Both the position numbers and the translations under genes were made by a program. A DNA stretch of 9,397 nt, from NCBI GenBank assembly GCA_002497245.1, contig DANB01000023.1, positions 69,469 to 78,865 on the forward strand, given 5' to 3'. Positions 1 to 7,200 of this stretch are shown piece by piece (position 1 is the stretch's first letter; every line of letters starts with the position of its first letter). The stretch is from Euryarchaeota archaeon UBA439. Its GTDB lineage: Archaea > Thermoplasmatota > Poseidoniia > Poseidoniales > Thalassarchaeaceae. A model generated the notes under the pieces. The model made no database searches, was not told the DNA's origin, and saw only the letters and a program-made list of their open reading frames with translations.

Positions 1-1158
1 GGATTAAAATTAGAAACTCATGCTATGAATCTAATTTATTCAGAATTAGTAAGAATTCTGGGCCCTCCAAGAGAAATTAAACCTCATAATGAGACTATAC
101 TGATGGTTGGTCTATATGGTCAAGGAAAAACCACTACAACAGCAAAAATGGCGGATTGGTGGAGAAGAAGGCATGGAGTCAAAGTAGGAGTTATTGAAGC
201 GGATGTTCATCGACCTGGAGCATATCAGCAATTGTGTCAATTGTTAGAAGGGACCAATGTAGAAGTATATGGAGAACCTGAGGAAAAAGATGCTTCCAAA
301 ATTGTCAAGAATGGATTAAAGAAAGTTGGAAACTCAGATGTTGTAATTATTGATACTGCAGGCAGGGATAGTTTAGATGACGAATTACGTCAAGAATTGA
401 TAAATATAGCAGAAATAGCCAATGCTACAGAAAGATTCCTAGTTATTGATGCCCAGGTAGGTCAAGCTGCAGGAAAAGTTGCTCAAACATTCCACGACTT
501 AGTAGGAGTAACCGGAACTATAGTCACAAAATTAGATGGTACAGCTAGAGGAGGTGGTGCACTTTCTGCCGTAGCAACTACGGGAGCACCGATTGTATTC
601 GTTGGAGAAGGTGAGCAGGTAAAAGATTTGGAAAAATTTGAATCTGACAGATTTATCTCTAGACTCTTAGGCATGGGTGATATCAAGGGATTAATTGATT
701 TAGCACCTGGAGATTTAGATCAAGAAGAAGCAATGAGATTAGCTCAAAGATTGATGTCGGGAAGATTCACACTAACAGACATGTATTCTCAAATGGAAAT
801 GATGAGTAAAATAGGTACTGTTGACAAACTAATGTCTCATCTTCCAGATACTATGTTTGGAGGCATGGGGGCCATGGGAAGAGGCCAGAAAAAACAAATG
901 CAACAGAATCTAGAAAAATATAGAGTGATAATGGACTCTATGACTCAACTAGAAAAAGATGAACCACTGTTACTAAAACATAGCAGAATAAAAAGAATAG
1001 CTAAAGGCTCAGGATGTACTGAAAAAGATGTCAAAGACTTAATCGGCCAATGGAATAAATCCAGAAAAATGATGAAAGGCATCAAAGGTGACAGGAAAAT
1101 GCGTAGGCAAATGCAATCTATGATGAATATAGATGATGCAGATTTTGATCTTGGGTGA
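1..1158 (+). CDS. srp54: Signal recognition particle 54 kDa protein (SRP54/Ffh), 5'-truncated by the window edge
   Basis: SRP54 is the GTPase subunit of the signal recognition particle. It binds 7S RNA and hydrophobic signal sequences and delivers ribosomes to the membrane through FtsY. The frame is open from base 1, so the ATG at 25 is internal: the residues around it (NLIYSELVRILG) are the end of the helical N domain, and roughly 60 residues are missing upstream. The NG-domain GTPase motifs appear in order: P-loop GLYGQGKTTTT (nt 109-141), DVHRPGAY, DTAGRD (nt 352-369), TKLDGTARGGGALSAV (from nt 526) and GEGE. The Met-rich M domain follows, with FTLTDMYSQMEMMSKIG and the RNA-binding helix region RIKRIAKGSGC. 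About 385 codons remain, against a usual 440-450. The P-loop reads G-Q-G-K where most SRP54 proteins have G-S-G-K, but it still fits GxxxxGK[ST]. Identification is very secure. Confidence 0.97.
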   Translation, partial: GLKLETHAMNLIYSELVRILGPPREIKPHNETILMVGLYGQGKTTTTAKMADWWRRRHGVKVGVIEADVHRPGAYQQLCQLLEGTNVEVYGEPEEKDASKIVKNGLKKVGNSDVVIIDTAGRDSLDDELRQELINIAEIANATERFLVIDAQVGQAAGKVAQTFHDLVGVTGTIVTKLDGTARGGGALSAVATTGAPIVFVGEGEQVKDLEKFESDRFISRLLGMGDIKGLIDLAPGDLDQEEAMRLAQRLMSGRFTLTDMYSQMEMMSKIGTVDKLMSHLPDTMFGGMGAMGRGQKKQMQQNLEKYRVIMDSMTQLEKDEPLLLKHSRIKRIAKGSGCTEKDVKDLIGQWNKSRKMMKGIKGDRKMRRQMQSMMNIDDADFDLG

Positions 1159-1159
1159 T
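1154..1159 (+). promoter_or_regulatory. Shine-Dalgarno-like GGTGAT inside the end of SRP54
   Basis: GGTGAT matches the archaeal anti-Shine-Dalgarno complement (GGAGGTGATC). It overlaps the SRP54 stop codon and lies 3 nt before the TTG at 1163. It supports TTG rather than the upstream ATG at 1133 as the TrmY start, although the spacing is short. Confidence 0.45.
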
Positions 1160-1162
1160 TAT

Positions 1163-1750
1163 TTGCAGCGCTTTTATGCAATTATAGGGCATAGAGCACC
1201 TAGCTCTGGTAAATTAAATCTGAATGATCTATCAGGTTCAGGAAGAATGGATGTTTTAGTTAGAGCCATTAATTCTACACTATTCATATCTCATGGAATA
1301 AGAAATGATTCCAAAATTACATTGCATCTACAAGGAGGAGAGGGGCCAAATAGAAGGATATTGTTCGATGGTACTACATTAGCAGGTGTAAGGCCTGATG
1401 AAAGATCAATTGCTGGACAGATAAAGGCTATAATGAGACTGCCAATACCTCCAGTTGGTCATTTTCAAGAAGTCACACAAGGAATTTTTCATTCAGGTGG
1501 AGATATATCGGATACAATTAATTCATGGAATAAAGAAAAAATAGAAATCAATGTTCTAGACACAGATGGCACAAATATTTCTAAAAAAGATATTGTCGAA
1601 AAAATTGGTTTCGTCCTTTCAGATGATTTACCTTTCACCGATGAAGAAAAAGATATTCTCAAACCATATCAAAAAATATCTTTAGGAGAAAAATGGTTAC
1701 AAGGACATTCTTGTATAGCTATTAGTCAATATGAATTAGATAAAATCTAA
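1163..1750 (+). CDS. trmY: tRNA (pseudouridine(54)-N1)-methyltransferase TrmY
   Basis: TrmY is a SPOUT-class, SAM-dependent methylase that makes N1-methylpseudouridine at position 54 in the T-loop of archaeal tRNAs. The product shows the family pattern RFYAIIGHRAPSS, then LNDLSGSGRMDVLVRA, FISHGIRND and RPDERSIAGQIK. The C-terminal part is FVLSDDLPFTDEEK, ISLGEKWLQGHSCIAI and a terminal YELDKI, consistent with the SAM-binding trefoil-knot region. The open frame extends back to an ATG at 1133 inside SRP54. I prefer the TTG at 1163 because it places the start directly at the conserved MxRF...IGH N-terminus, gives 195 aa (the usual family length), and has a GGTGAT just upstream. With this start the gene begins 4 nt after SRP54, suggesting co-transcription and coupled translation. 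Its 3' end interlocks with the convergent SurE stop. Confidence 0.93.
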   Translation: MQRFYAIIGHRAPSSGKLNLNDLSGSGRMDVLVRAINSTLFISHGIRNDSKITLHLQGGEGPNRRILFDGTTLAGVRPDERSIAGQIKAIMRLPIPPVGHFQEVTQGIFHSGGDISDTINSWNKEKIEINVLDTDGTNISKKDIVEKIGFVLSDDLPFTDEEKDILKPYQKISLGEKWLQGHSCIAISQYELDKI

Positions 1751-2676
1751 TTTAACCATAATGGAAAACCATTTTCATCTGAATTCGTTGCAGCATCTAG
1801 AATATCTCTACTGACGCCTAATGGATGATTCACGGGCCATGATGAGAGAGGAGATATCGCATATTCTCCCAAATTAACTGAAAAACAATCAGAATTAGGA
1901 ATATCCTCCTCAATTATTTCTGCAGCACCTACCTCAAATGCCATAGAACCATCATCTAATTCATGACTTTTTATTGCATTACGATACCAGCGTGACCCTA
2001 ATGAAACGGTACTAAATTTACCATTCCATTTGACAGGAGCATTGAGATTAAGAAATATATTACCATCAGCAAAATTCTTCCTAATTGATTCTGAATCAGA
2101 GTTCGAACTTATCGGAAACTTAGAACCGTTTTTTCTAAGGAAATCTGAAGGCACGAGGGGTAAAAAGTCAAGACAAGATTGCAAGACTTTTATTGCACCT
2201 TTAACTGAATATTCAAAATTACTGTGTTCATATGTAGCTAAACTTACTGCAATTGATGGTAAACCGTATAGAGCACTCTCTCTAGCAGCAGAAACAGTAC
2301 CTGAATGCATTATGTCAACAGAAATGTTCGGACCCTGGTTGACTCCTGAAATACAAATTGTTGGCATCAAATCAGGTTCTAAAATCTTAATTCCACCATC
2401 AAGTGCTGCGATTACACAATCACAGGGAGAGCCTTCTAAAGAATACATTTTCAAAGGTACATTTTGATTTGATTGCAATCTATCTGCAATATCCTGTCGA
2501 TTGGTAACTTTCAGTTTTTTACGGACTGAAATACGCATACCAGTAGCTGATTGTTCAGTAGAAGGAGCTAAAACAAAAAGAGGGAAACCTTGAATATTTA
2601 ATTCACTGATTAACGCTTGGATACCTGGAGCTTCAATACCATCGTCGTTTGTGACAAACAATACCGGTTTACCCAT
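1747..2676 (-). CDS. surE: SurE family 5'/3'-nucleotidase
   Basis: SurE is a divalent-metal nucleotidase/phosphatase that dephosphorylates nucleoside monophosphates (EC 3.1.3.5) in the cytoplasm. Signature elements are the N-terminal metal site VLFVTNDDGIEAPG (Asp11-Asp12), a Ser in APSTEQSATG (about residue 43), the SGVNQGPN motif and the HSGTVSAARESALYGLPS segment. A C-terminal part reads LNLNAP, SLGSRWY and EYAISPLSSW. The frame is open to an ATG at 2742, but the ATG at 2676 is preferred: it is preceded by GGAGTGA 4 nt upstream of the ATG and puts NDD about 10 residues from the start, as in the family. That gives 309 aa, longer than the common 250-270; the extra length is mainly a Ser/Asn-rich stretch around residues 185-205. 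It follows the transporter by 22 nt, so probably shares its transcript. No gene nearby indicates its specific substrate. Confidence 0.95.
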   Translation of the reverse strand: MGKPVLFVTNDDGIEAPGIQALISELNIQGFPLFVLAPSTEQSATGMRISVRKKLKVTNRQDIADRLQSNQNVPLKMYSLEGSPCDCVIAALDGGIKILEPDLMPTICISGVNQGPNISVDIMHSGTVSAARESALYGLPSIAVSLATYEHSNFEYSVKGAIKVLQSCLDFLPLVPSDFLRKNGSKFPISSNSDSESIRKNFADGNIFLNLNAPVKWNGKFSTVSLGSRWYRNAIKSHELDDGSMAFEVGAAEIIEEDIPNSDCFSVNLGEYAISPLSSWPVNHPLGVSRDILDAATNSDENGFPLWLN

Positions 2677-2677
2677 G

Positions 2678-2684
2678 TCACTCC
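2678..2684 (-). promoter_or_regulatory. Ribosome binding site of surE
   Basis: On the minus strand GGAGTGA lies directly before C-ATG (start at 2676), with 4 nt from GGAG to ATG. It decides between this start and the ATG codons at 2742, 2730 and 2715, the earlier ones of which lie inside the transporter's coding end. Confidence 0.6.
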
Positions 2685-2698
2685 GAGGAACTATTGGT

Positions 2699-3655
2699 TC
2701 ATGAAGGCGATTCATCAGATGTTTGTTCATTTGCCTCTTCAAATTTTACTAAGATAGCTCCAATTAACATCAACATACCGCCAATAACTGTCCAAATGCC
2801 TAAAGATATTTCACCATTCCATAGATAACCAATAAGCCCCCCAATAACTGGCTCGAATAATAATGCAATAGAAACAATTAGTGGTGAAAACCATCGTAAT
2901 ACAGCGTTAATCCCAGTATGACCCATTAAACCAGGCCCTAATGACAAGTATCCAACCCATAAAATCCAAGCAATATCCGTCCATCCAAATATAGATATCT
3001 CAGGAACAGCCTGAGAAAAACCAGTCCCTTCAATAATTACTGATGTTGGAGTCAACCATACTGCTGATAGAAAAGTAACAGGAAATGCATAGATAAACAA
3101 TGGCATATTTCTTTCGGATCTAAGATACCTTCCTGAGAAAAGATAGCCGACAACAGTTACTGCTCCTATGAATGCAAATAAATTTCCAATCAAAGTTACT
3201 TCTCCACCAGAATCAATATCTTTCAAAGTCAAGGCTGCACCAAAGAAACCTATCGAGGCACCTAAAATATGCCCTTTTCTAATTTCAGAACCTAAAATTG
3301 GCATTAACAAAACTACAACTAAAGGATGACTGGTTACGAAGAGAAGACTATGGACTAAACTTGTATGGTCAAGTGACCAAACCCAAGAACCAAAATGAGC
3401 AGCTAGAAAAATACTCGAAATGAATATTATCATGAAATCTTTCATATTGAAAATGCTTCTATCTAGATTGTATAATTGGAAAATAAATCCAGGTAGCAGG
3501 ATTAATGCAGTTCCTTGCATCCTCCAAGAAGCTCTAAGAATCGGAGGGACCTCTGTCATTGATTGGAGAACTGCTCCGGCGCTGGAGACTGCGAATAATG
3601 CTACAAAAAGTAGCAGCCATGCACTTCTGGGCGTAGAAACTTGATACGTAGTCAC
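2699..3655 (-). CDS. EamA/DMT-family membrane transporter (substrate unknown)
   Basis: This is a 318-aa integral membrane protein with about ten hydrophobic helices arranged as two EamA-type halves, typical of the drug/metabolite transporter superfamily (usual length about 290-310). The first half carries LRASWRMQGTALILLPGF and the GSWVWSLDHTSLVHSLLFVT-type helix. The second half has the matching AVLRWFSPLIVSIALLFEP segment and ends in a hydrophobic helix with G and the acidic tail KFEEANEQTSDESPS. Members export amino acids, nucleotide-related or other metabolites; nothing here fixes the substrate. The start is a GTG preceded 6 nt upstream by AGAGGT, and an in-frame TGA lies just upstream, so no longer start exists. 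The next gene, SurE, is 22 nt downstream; aIF5A lies 82 nt upstream on the same strand. Confidence 0.9.
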   Translation of the reverse strand: MTTYQVSTPRSAWLLLFVALFAVSSAGAVLQSMTEVPPILRASWRMQGTALILLPGFIFQLYNLDRSIFNMKDFMIIFISSIFLAAHFGSWVWSLDHTSLVHSLLFVTSHPLVVVLLMPILGSEIRKGHILGASIGFFGAALTLKDIDSGGEVTLIGNLFAFIGAVTVVGYLFSGRYLRSERNMPLFIYAFPVTFLSAVWLTPTSVIIEGTGFSQAVPEISIFGWTDIAWILWVGYLSLGPGLMGHTGINAVLRWFSPLIVSIALLFEPVIGGLIGYLWNGEISLGIWTVIGGMLMLIGAILVKFEEANEQTSDESPS

Positions 3656-3737
3656 AACATGACCTCTGAATCATGCAAAGGCTACAGATGCTTAACTTAA
3701 CCTACTGAACAAAGTAGTTAGAAGAGATTACTAATCT
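3656..3737 (-). other. Spacer between aIF5A and the transporter
   Basis: This 82-nt gap holds a short palindrome AGATTA-C-TAATCT (3725-3737) abutting the aIF5A stop codon and a weak 5-bp stem (CTACT...AGTAG, 3703-3718). The transporter's Shine-Dalgarno is at its end. No clear archaeal TATA/BRE element was recognised, so whether the transporter has its own promoter cannot be decided by eye. Confidence 0.4.
3662..3667 (-). promoter_or_regulatory. Ribosome binding site of the EamA transporter
   Basis: AGAGGT on the minus strand, 6 nt upstream of the GTG start at 3655. An in-frame TGA lies immediately upstream, so this site and the GTG together define the start. Confidence 0.6.
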
Positions 3738-4124
3738 TTAATGATCCCTGGTAATTCGATATCGCCCCATGGCTTCCATCCATTGAATCTCTCCACCAGC
3801 CTCTAAGTTCATCTCCGGATCTAAAGGCAGAATTAATGTTGAGTATGTTTTACTATCCATAGCATGAACCTCTGCTCCTTGGATATGAGTGATTATAGCG
3901 GAACCTTTCTCTATTACTGGAACATAGATGTTATCTGTAACAGTACCCACATGGCTTCTTTTTTGGCCAGTAAAAATATCTTCTAACTCAATCCTTGCTT
4001 TGGCTGAACCGTGTTTACCTGGTTTTGATTTAGACATGCTTAGAATTTTATATGCGCTTTCTTCCAAGGCCACATAGCGTCCAACTTTTAGTGTTCTAAT
4101 TTCTACTCTGTTAGTGCCTGGCAT
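3738..4124 (-). CDS. eif5a: Translation factor aIF5A (hypusine-containing)
   Basis: This is archaeal IF5A, the homologue of eIF5A and bacterial EF-P, which binds the ribosomal E site and relieves stalling during elongation and termination. The N-terminal SH3-like domain (about residues 1-68) contains LKVGRYV and the modification loop SKSKPGKHGSAKARIEL. The central Lys37 of PGKHG is the expected hypusine site, made by deoxyhypusine synthase, whose gene is not in the window. The C-terminal OB-fold half includes YVPVIEKGSAIITHIQG and MDSKTYSTLILPL, and ends MEAMGRYRITRDH. At 128 aa it matches archaeal family length. ATG at 4124 is chosen because archaeal homologues begin MPGT; an in-frame TTG at 4133 would add three residues. 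No well-placed Shine-Dalgarno precedes either start: an AAGGTG at 4151-4156 is too far away and sits in a stem-loop. Confidence 0.95.
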   Translation of the reverse strand: MPGTNRVEIRTLKVGRYVALEESAYKILSMSKSKPGKHGSAKARIELEDIFTGQKRSHVGTVTDNIYVPVIEKGSAIITHIQGAEVHAMDSKTYSTLILPLDPEMNLEAGGEIQWMEAMGRYRITRDH

Positions 4125-4152
4125 GTATATCAAACCAAGTGGTTGGACTGCA

Positions 4153-4188
4153 CCTTATCAGCATTACCCGAAGTATTGCTCAATAAGG
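4153..4188 (-). other. Imperfect stem-loop upstream of aIF5A
   Basis: Arms CCTTAT (4153-4158) and ATAAGG (4183-4188) pair perfectly. Inside them AGCATTAC (4160-4167) pairs with GTATTGCT (4173-4180) with one mismatch, around a 5-nt loop. The whole is about 13 paired positions with a small bulge. It could be in the 5' leader of aIF5A or part of the 3' end region of the giant gene; the transcript boundaries are unknown. The minus-strand AAGGTG, a Shine-Dalgarno-like string, lies partly in the closing arm. Confidence 0.5.
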
Positions 4189-4213
4189 CAGGATTAGAAA
4201 ATTGGACCTAAGC

Positions 4214-4231
4214 CGGGAGCAAAAGCTCCCG
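4214..4231 (-). terminator. GC-rich hairpin behind the giant gene, possible terminator
   Basis: CGGGAGC (4214-4220) and GCTCCCG (4225-4231) form a perfect 7-bp GC-rich stem with a 4-nt loop, which reads TTTT on the minus strand. It begins about 31 nt after the giant gene's stop codon. A short T run (AATTTTC) follows about 9 nt downstream on the minus strand. Archaeal termination depends mainly on U-rich tracts, so the hairpin may instead protect the 3' end of the mRNA. Confidence 0.5.
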
Positions 4232-4247
4232 ACTCAGGTTCTACGTC

Positions 4248-4268
4248 CGACTAAATCAGATTTAGTCG
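4248..4268 (-). repeat. Perfect inverted repeat overlapping the giant gene's stop codon
   Basis: CGACTAAAT (4248-4256) and ATTTAGTCG (4260-4268) are perfect 9-nt inverted arms around a 3-nt loop. The right arm contains the last Asp codon and the TAA stop of the giant gene. With the hairpin at 4214-4231 it makes a two-stem 3' end structure. Confidence 0.6.
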
Positions 4269-7200
4269 TCTCTACGGCTACCGATTAGAGCAGCACCGAT
4301 TAGAGCGATAGCAGCGAACAGTGCAGGGAATCCTGGTACTGATTTACCGAATCCTGGTTGTGCTCCATCGTCATCATTAGCTAGTGGACCGTCATTGTCA
4401 TCTAAGTCAAGAACGTCACAGATTCCGTCACCATCGAAGTCTGATGGAACTGAGTTCGCATCCATGCTGTCAGATCCACAGGAATCTTCCTCATCATCGC
4501 TTACCTCATCACCGTCATCATCAGTATCTTCGTTGTCACCGACTCCATCTCCATCAGTATCGTCCCACTCAGTTGCATCTGTTGGGAATTGATCTGTTTC
4601 ATCAGAGTCACCATCACCGTCATCATCGCTGTCAGCATTGTCACCAAGGCCGTCACCATCTAGGTCATTAGATTCAGATGGGTTCATTGGGAATGCATCG
4701 TCTACATCGTTAACTCCGTCACCGTCGTCATCTGTATCTGCATTGTCACCAGTTCCGTCTCCGTCTGTGTCAACCCACTCGCTGTTGTCTGTAGGGAATG
4801 CATCAATTCCGTCATTGACCCCATCTCCATCATCGTCAGCATCAGAGTTGTCACCTTGACCGTCACCATCCAAATCCTCTGATTCTAATGGATCTAATGG
4901 GAATGCATCGTCTACATCGTCAACACCATCACCGTCATCGTCAGTATCAGTATTGTCACCAACACCGTCACCATCGTTATCTGAACTCTCAGATGAATCT
5001 AATGGGAATGGATCGCTTACGTCAGCTACTCCGTCACCATCGTCATCAGGATCTACGTTGTCTCCAAGCATGTCTCCATCAGTGTCAACACATTCTGAAG
5101 CATCCATTGGGAATGCATCATCTGCATCTAAGCATCCATCATTGTCATCATCAGTATCAGCATTGTCTCCAGTACCGTCACCATCGTTGTCATTGGTTTC
5201 GCTTGAGTCAAGTGGGAACGCATCCAGACCATCAGTCACACCATCGTTGTCGTCGTCTGAATCAGCATTGTTTCCAATACCGTCAGCATCTGTATCGATA
5301 GCTTCACTACTGTTCATTGGGAATGCATCAACATCGTCGTTGAAACCGTCGTTGTCATCATCTAAGTCAGTGACGTCACAAACCATATCCATATCATAAT
5401 CAGCAGGCATATCTGCATTGTCTAGACTATCAGAGCCACAAGTTGCTTCCTCGGAATCAGTCCAGCCATCACCGTCGTCATCATCGTCAACTGTGTACAA
5501 AGACGCGTCACAAGCAGAACCATTCAACATGGTGCTACCTAAGCTGTCTGTCATTCCGTCACCATCAGTATCAAGACCAACACATGGATCAATTGGATCT
5601 AAGTCCATATCATCAGTTACTCCGTCATTATCGTCATCAAGGTCAGCATTTGTGATTCCTTGAGGTACTGACATTGTAATGTCGTCAACCCATACTGTGT
5701 CTGAGCCACCATCTACAATGGAGTCTTTCCAGTAATTCCATGTGAAAGTGTGTGCACCAGCTGATACAGTACCAGAGTATGTACCAGTTGCTGTACCTGA
5801 CCAACGCATTGTGTATCCAGAAGTTCTCTGACAGTTTGCATCATTATCGATACAGAATGACAGGTAGTCCCAGTTACCCTCTGTAGATACAGAGTAAGCG
5901 AAGGAGTAAGATGCAGCATCTGCAATTCCGTCTCCATCAGTATCAGTATCATTTACCATGTTGGTTAATGCTACCATCATACCGGAAACTGTGCTTCCTT
6001 GGTTTTGGTTAGTTGTCATAGCAGAGTAAACACCTGAAATTGGGTTTGTACTGTCAGCTACCCAAACGTGTGTTGCTAGAGACGATGTTACCATTGAACC
6101 TAGACCACCAGTCTCGAAATCTCCAGAGAATGGAGGAGGACCTGTGTAATCAGGTATACCATCGCCATCTGTGTCAAGCCATGCTGTACCATCTAATGGG
6201 AACGGATCGTCATCATCTAGTACGTTATCACCGTCATCATCTAAGTCAGCATTGTCACCAGTTCCATCACCATCAAAGTCAGATGATTCGCTTGGATCGT
6301 TAGGGAATGCGTCCTGAGGATCAAGAACACCATCGTTATCGTCATCAGTATCTGCATTGTCACCAATTCCATCTAAGTCATTATCAGCTTGTTCTGTTGG
6401 GTCTAATGGATATGCATCGTTCAAGTCGTATGTACCGTCATTGTCGTCATCAGTATCTTGGTTGTCACAGTATCCGTCACCATCAGTATCAACTTGCTCA
6501 TTAGCATCGTAAGGACAATCGTCATTTACATCGTCGACACCATCGTTGTCATCGTCTGTATCTTCAGTTAGAGTTGTAGTGCATCCTGCAACTATTGTGT
6601 CAGGCAGACCGTCTCCATCGAAGTCATCCGCAGCACATAGATCAAGTGGCCATACGTCGTTAACGTCTAGTGTACCGTCTCCATCATCATCGGTATCTGC
6701 ATTGTTACCAATACCATCTGAATCTGTATCATCCCATTCTGTATCATCTAGTGGGAATGGATCGTCGACGTCATCATCCTGGTCATTGTCGTCATTTGCA
6801 TCTTCAGTTAGAGATGTTGTACATCCTGAAACTATTGTGTCAGGCTGGCCATCACCATCTGTATCTGTGTCTGCACACTCATCCATTGGGAATGCATCTG
6901 AAGCGTCAGGGGTCTGATCATTGTCGTCATCAGTATCTGCATTGTCACCAGTTCCATCAGCGTCATTATCTGCCCACTCGTTTACATCATCTGGGAACAC
7001 ATCTGCACTGTTTGCATAGCTGTCACCATCACGGTCAGAATCTAATGCGTCACAAGTAAAGTCACCATCTATATCTCCAGGAGTGCTTGTTGCATCTAGA
7101 GGTAGAGATGTTGATGCATATGCACCACCATCGTCACAGTTAGTTGTCTCATCTAAGTCAGAGTAACCATCGTTATCGTCGTCTAAGTCAACTGAAGTAC

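Noticed and set aside
483..686. Minus-strand open frame inside SRP54
   Set aside because: It is antisense to conserved GTPase motifs and gives no family-like sequence; the one at 945-1181 is rejected for the same reason.
2030..2467. 145-codon plus-strand open frame inside surE
   Set aside because: It lies wholly opposite the strongly conserved SurE coding sequence and has no recognisable domain.
2715..2742. Upstream ATG codons as the SurE start
   Set aside because: The earlier ones overlap the transporter's coding end, add residues not seen in SurE, and lack a Shine-Dalgarno, whereas 2676 has GGAGTGA directly upstream.
1747..4261. Possible novel system linking transporter, SurE and aIF5A
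   Set aside because: The three genes are ordinary housekeeping functions; only transporter and SurE are close enough to suggest co-transcription, and nothing shows a shared pathway.
4550..5350. Regular 105-bp periodicity, at first glance like a CRISPR or satellite array
   Set aside because: The repeats are imperfect, have no unique spacers, stay in frame and encode TSP3 units.
4384..5663. Several open frames on the plus strand rich in His/Arg or Ser/Pro opposite the giant gene
   Set aside because: They mirror the Asp/Gly codons of the TSP3 repeats (GAT/GAC/GGT read backwards rarely make stops). Their low-complexity products follow the repeat period and carry no motif.
6040..7059. More plus-strand His/Ser-rich open frames opposite the giant gene
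   Set aside because: Same cause as above: shadows of the Asp-rich coding strand.
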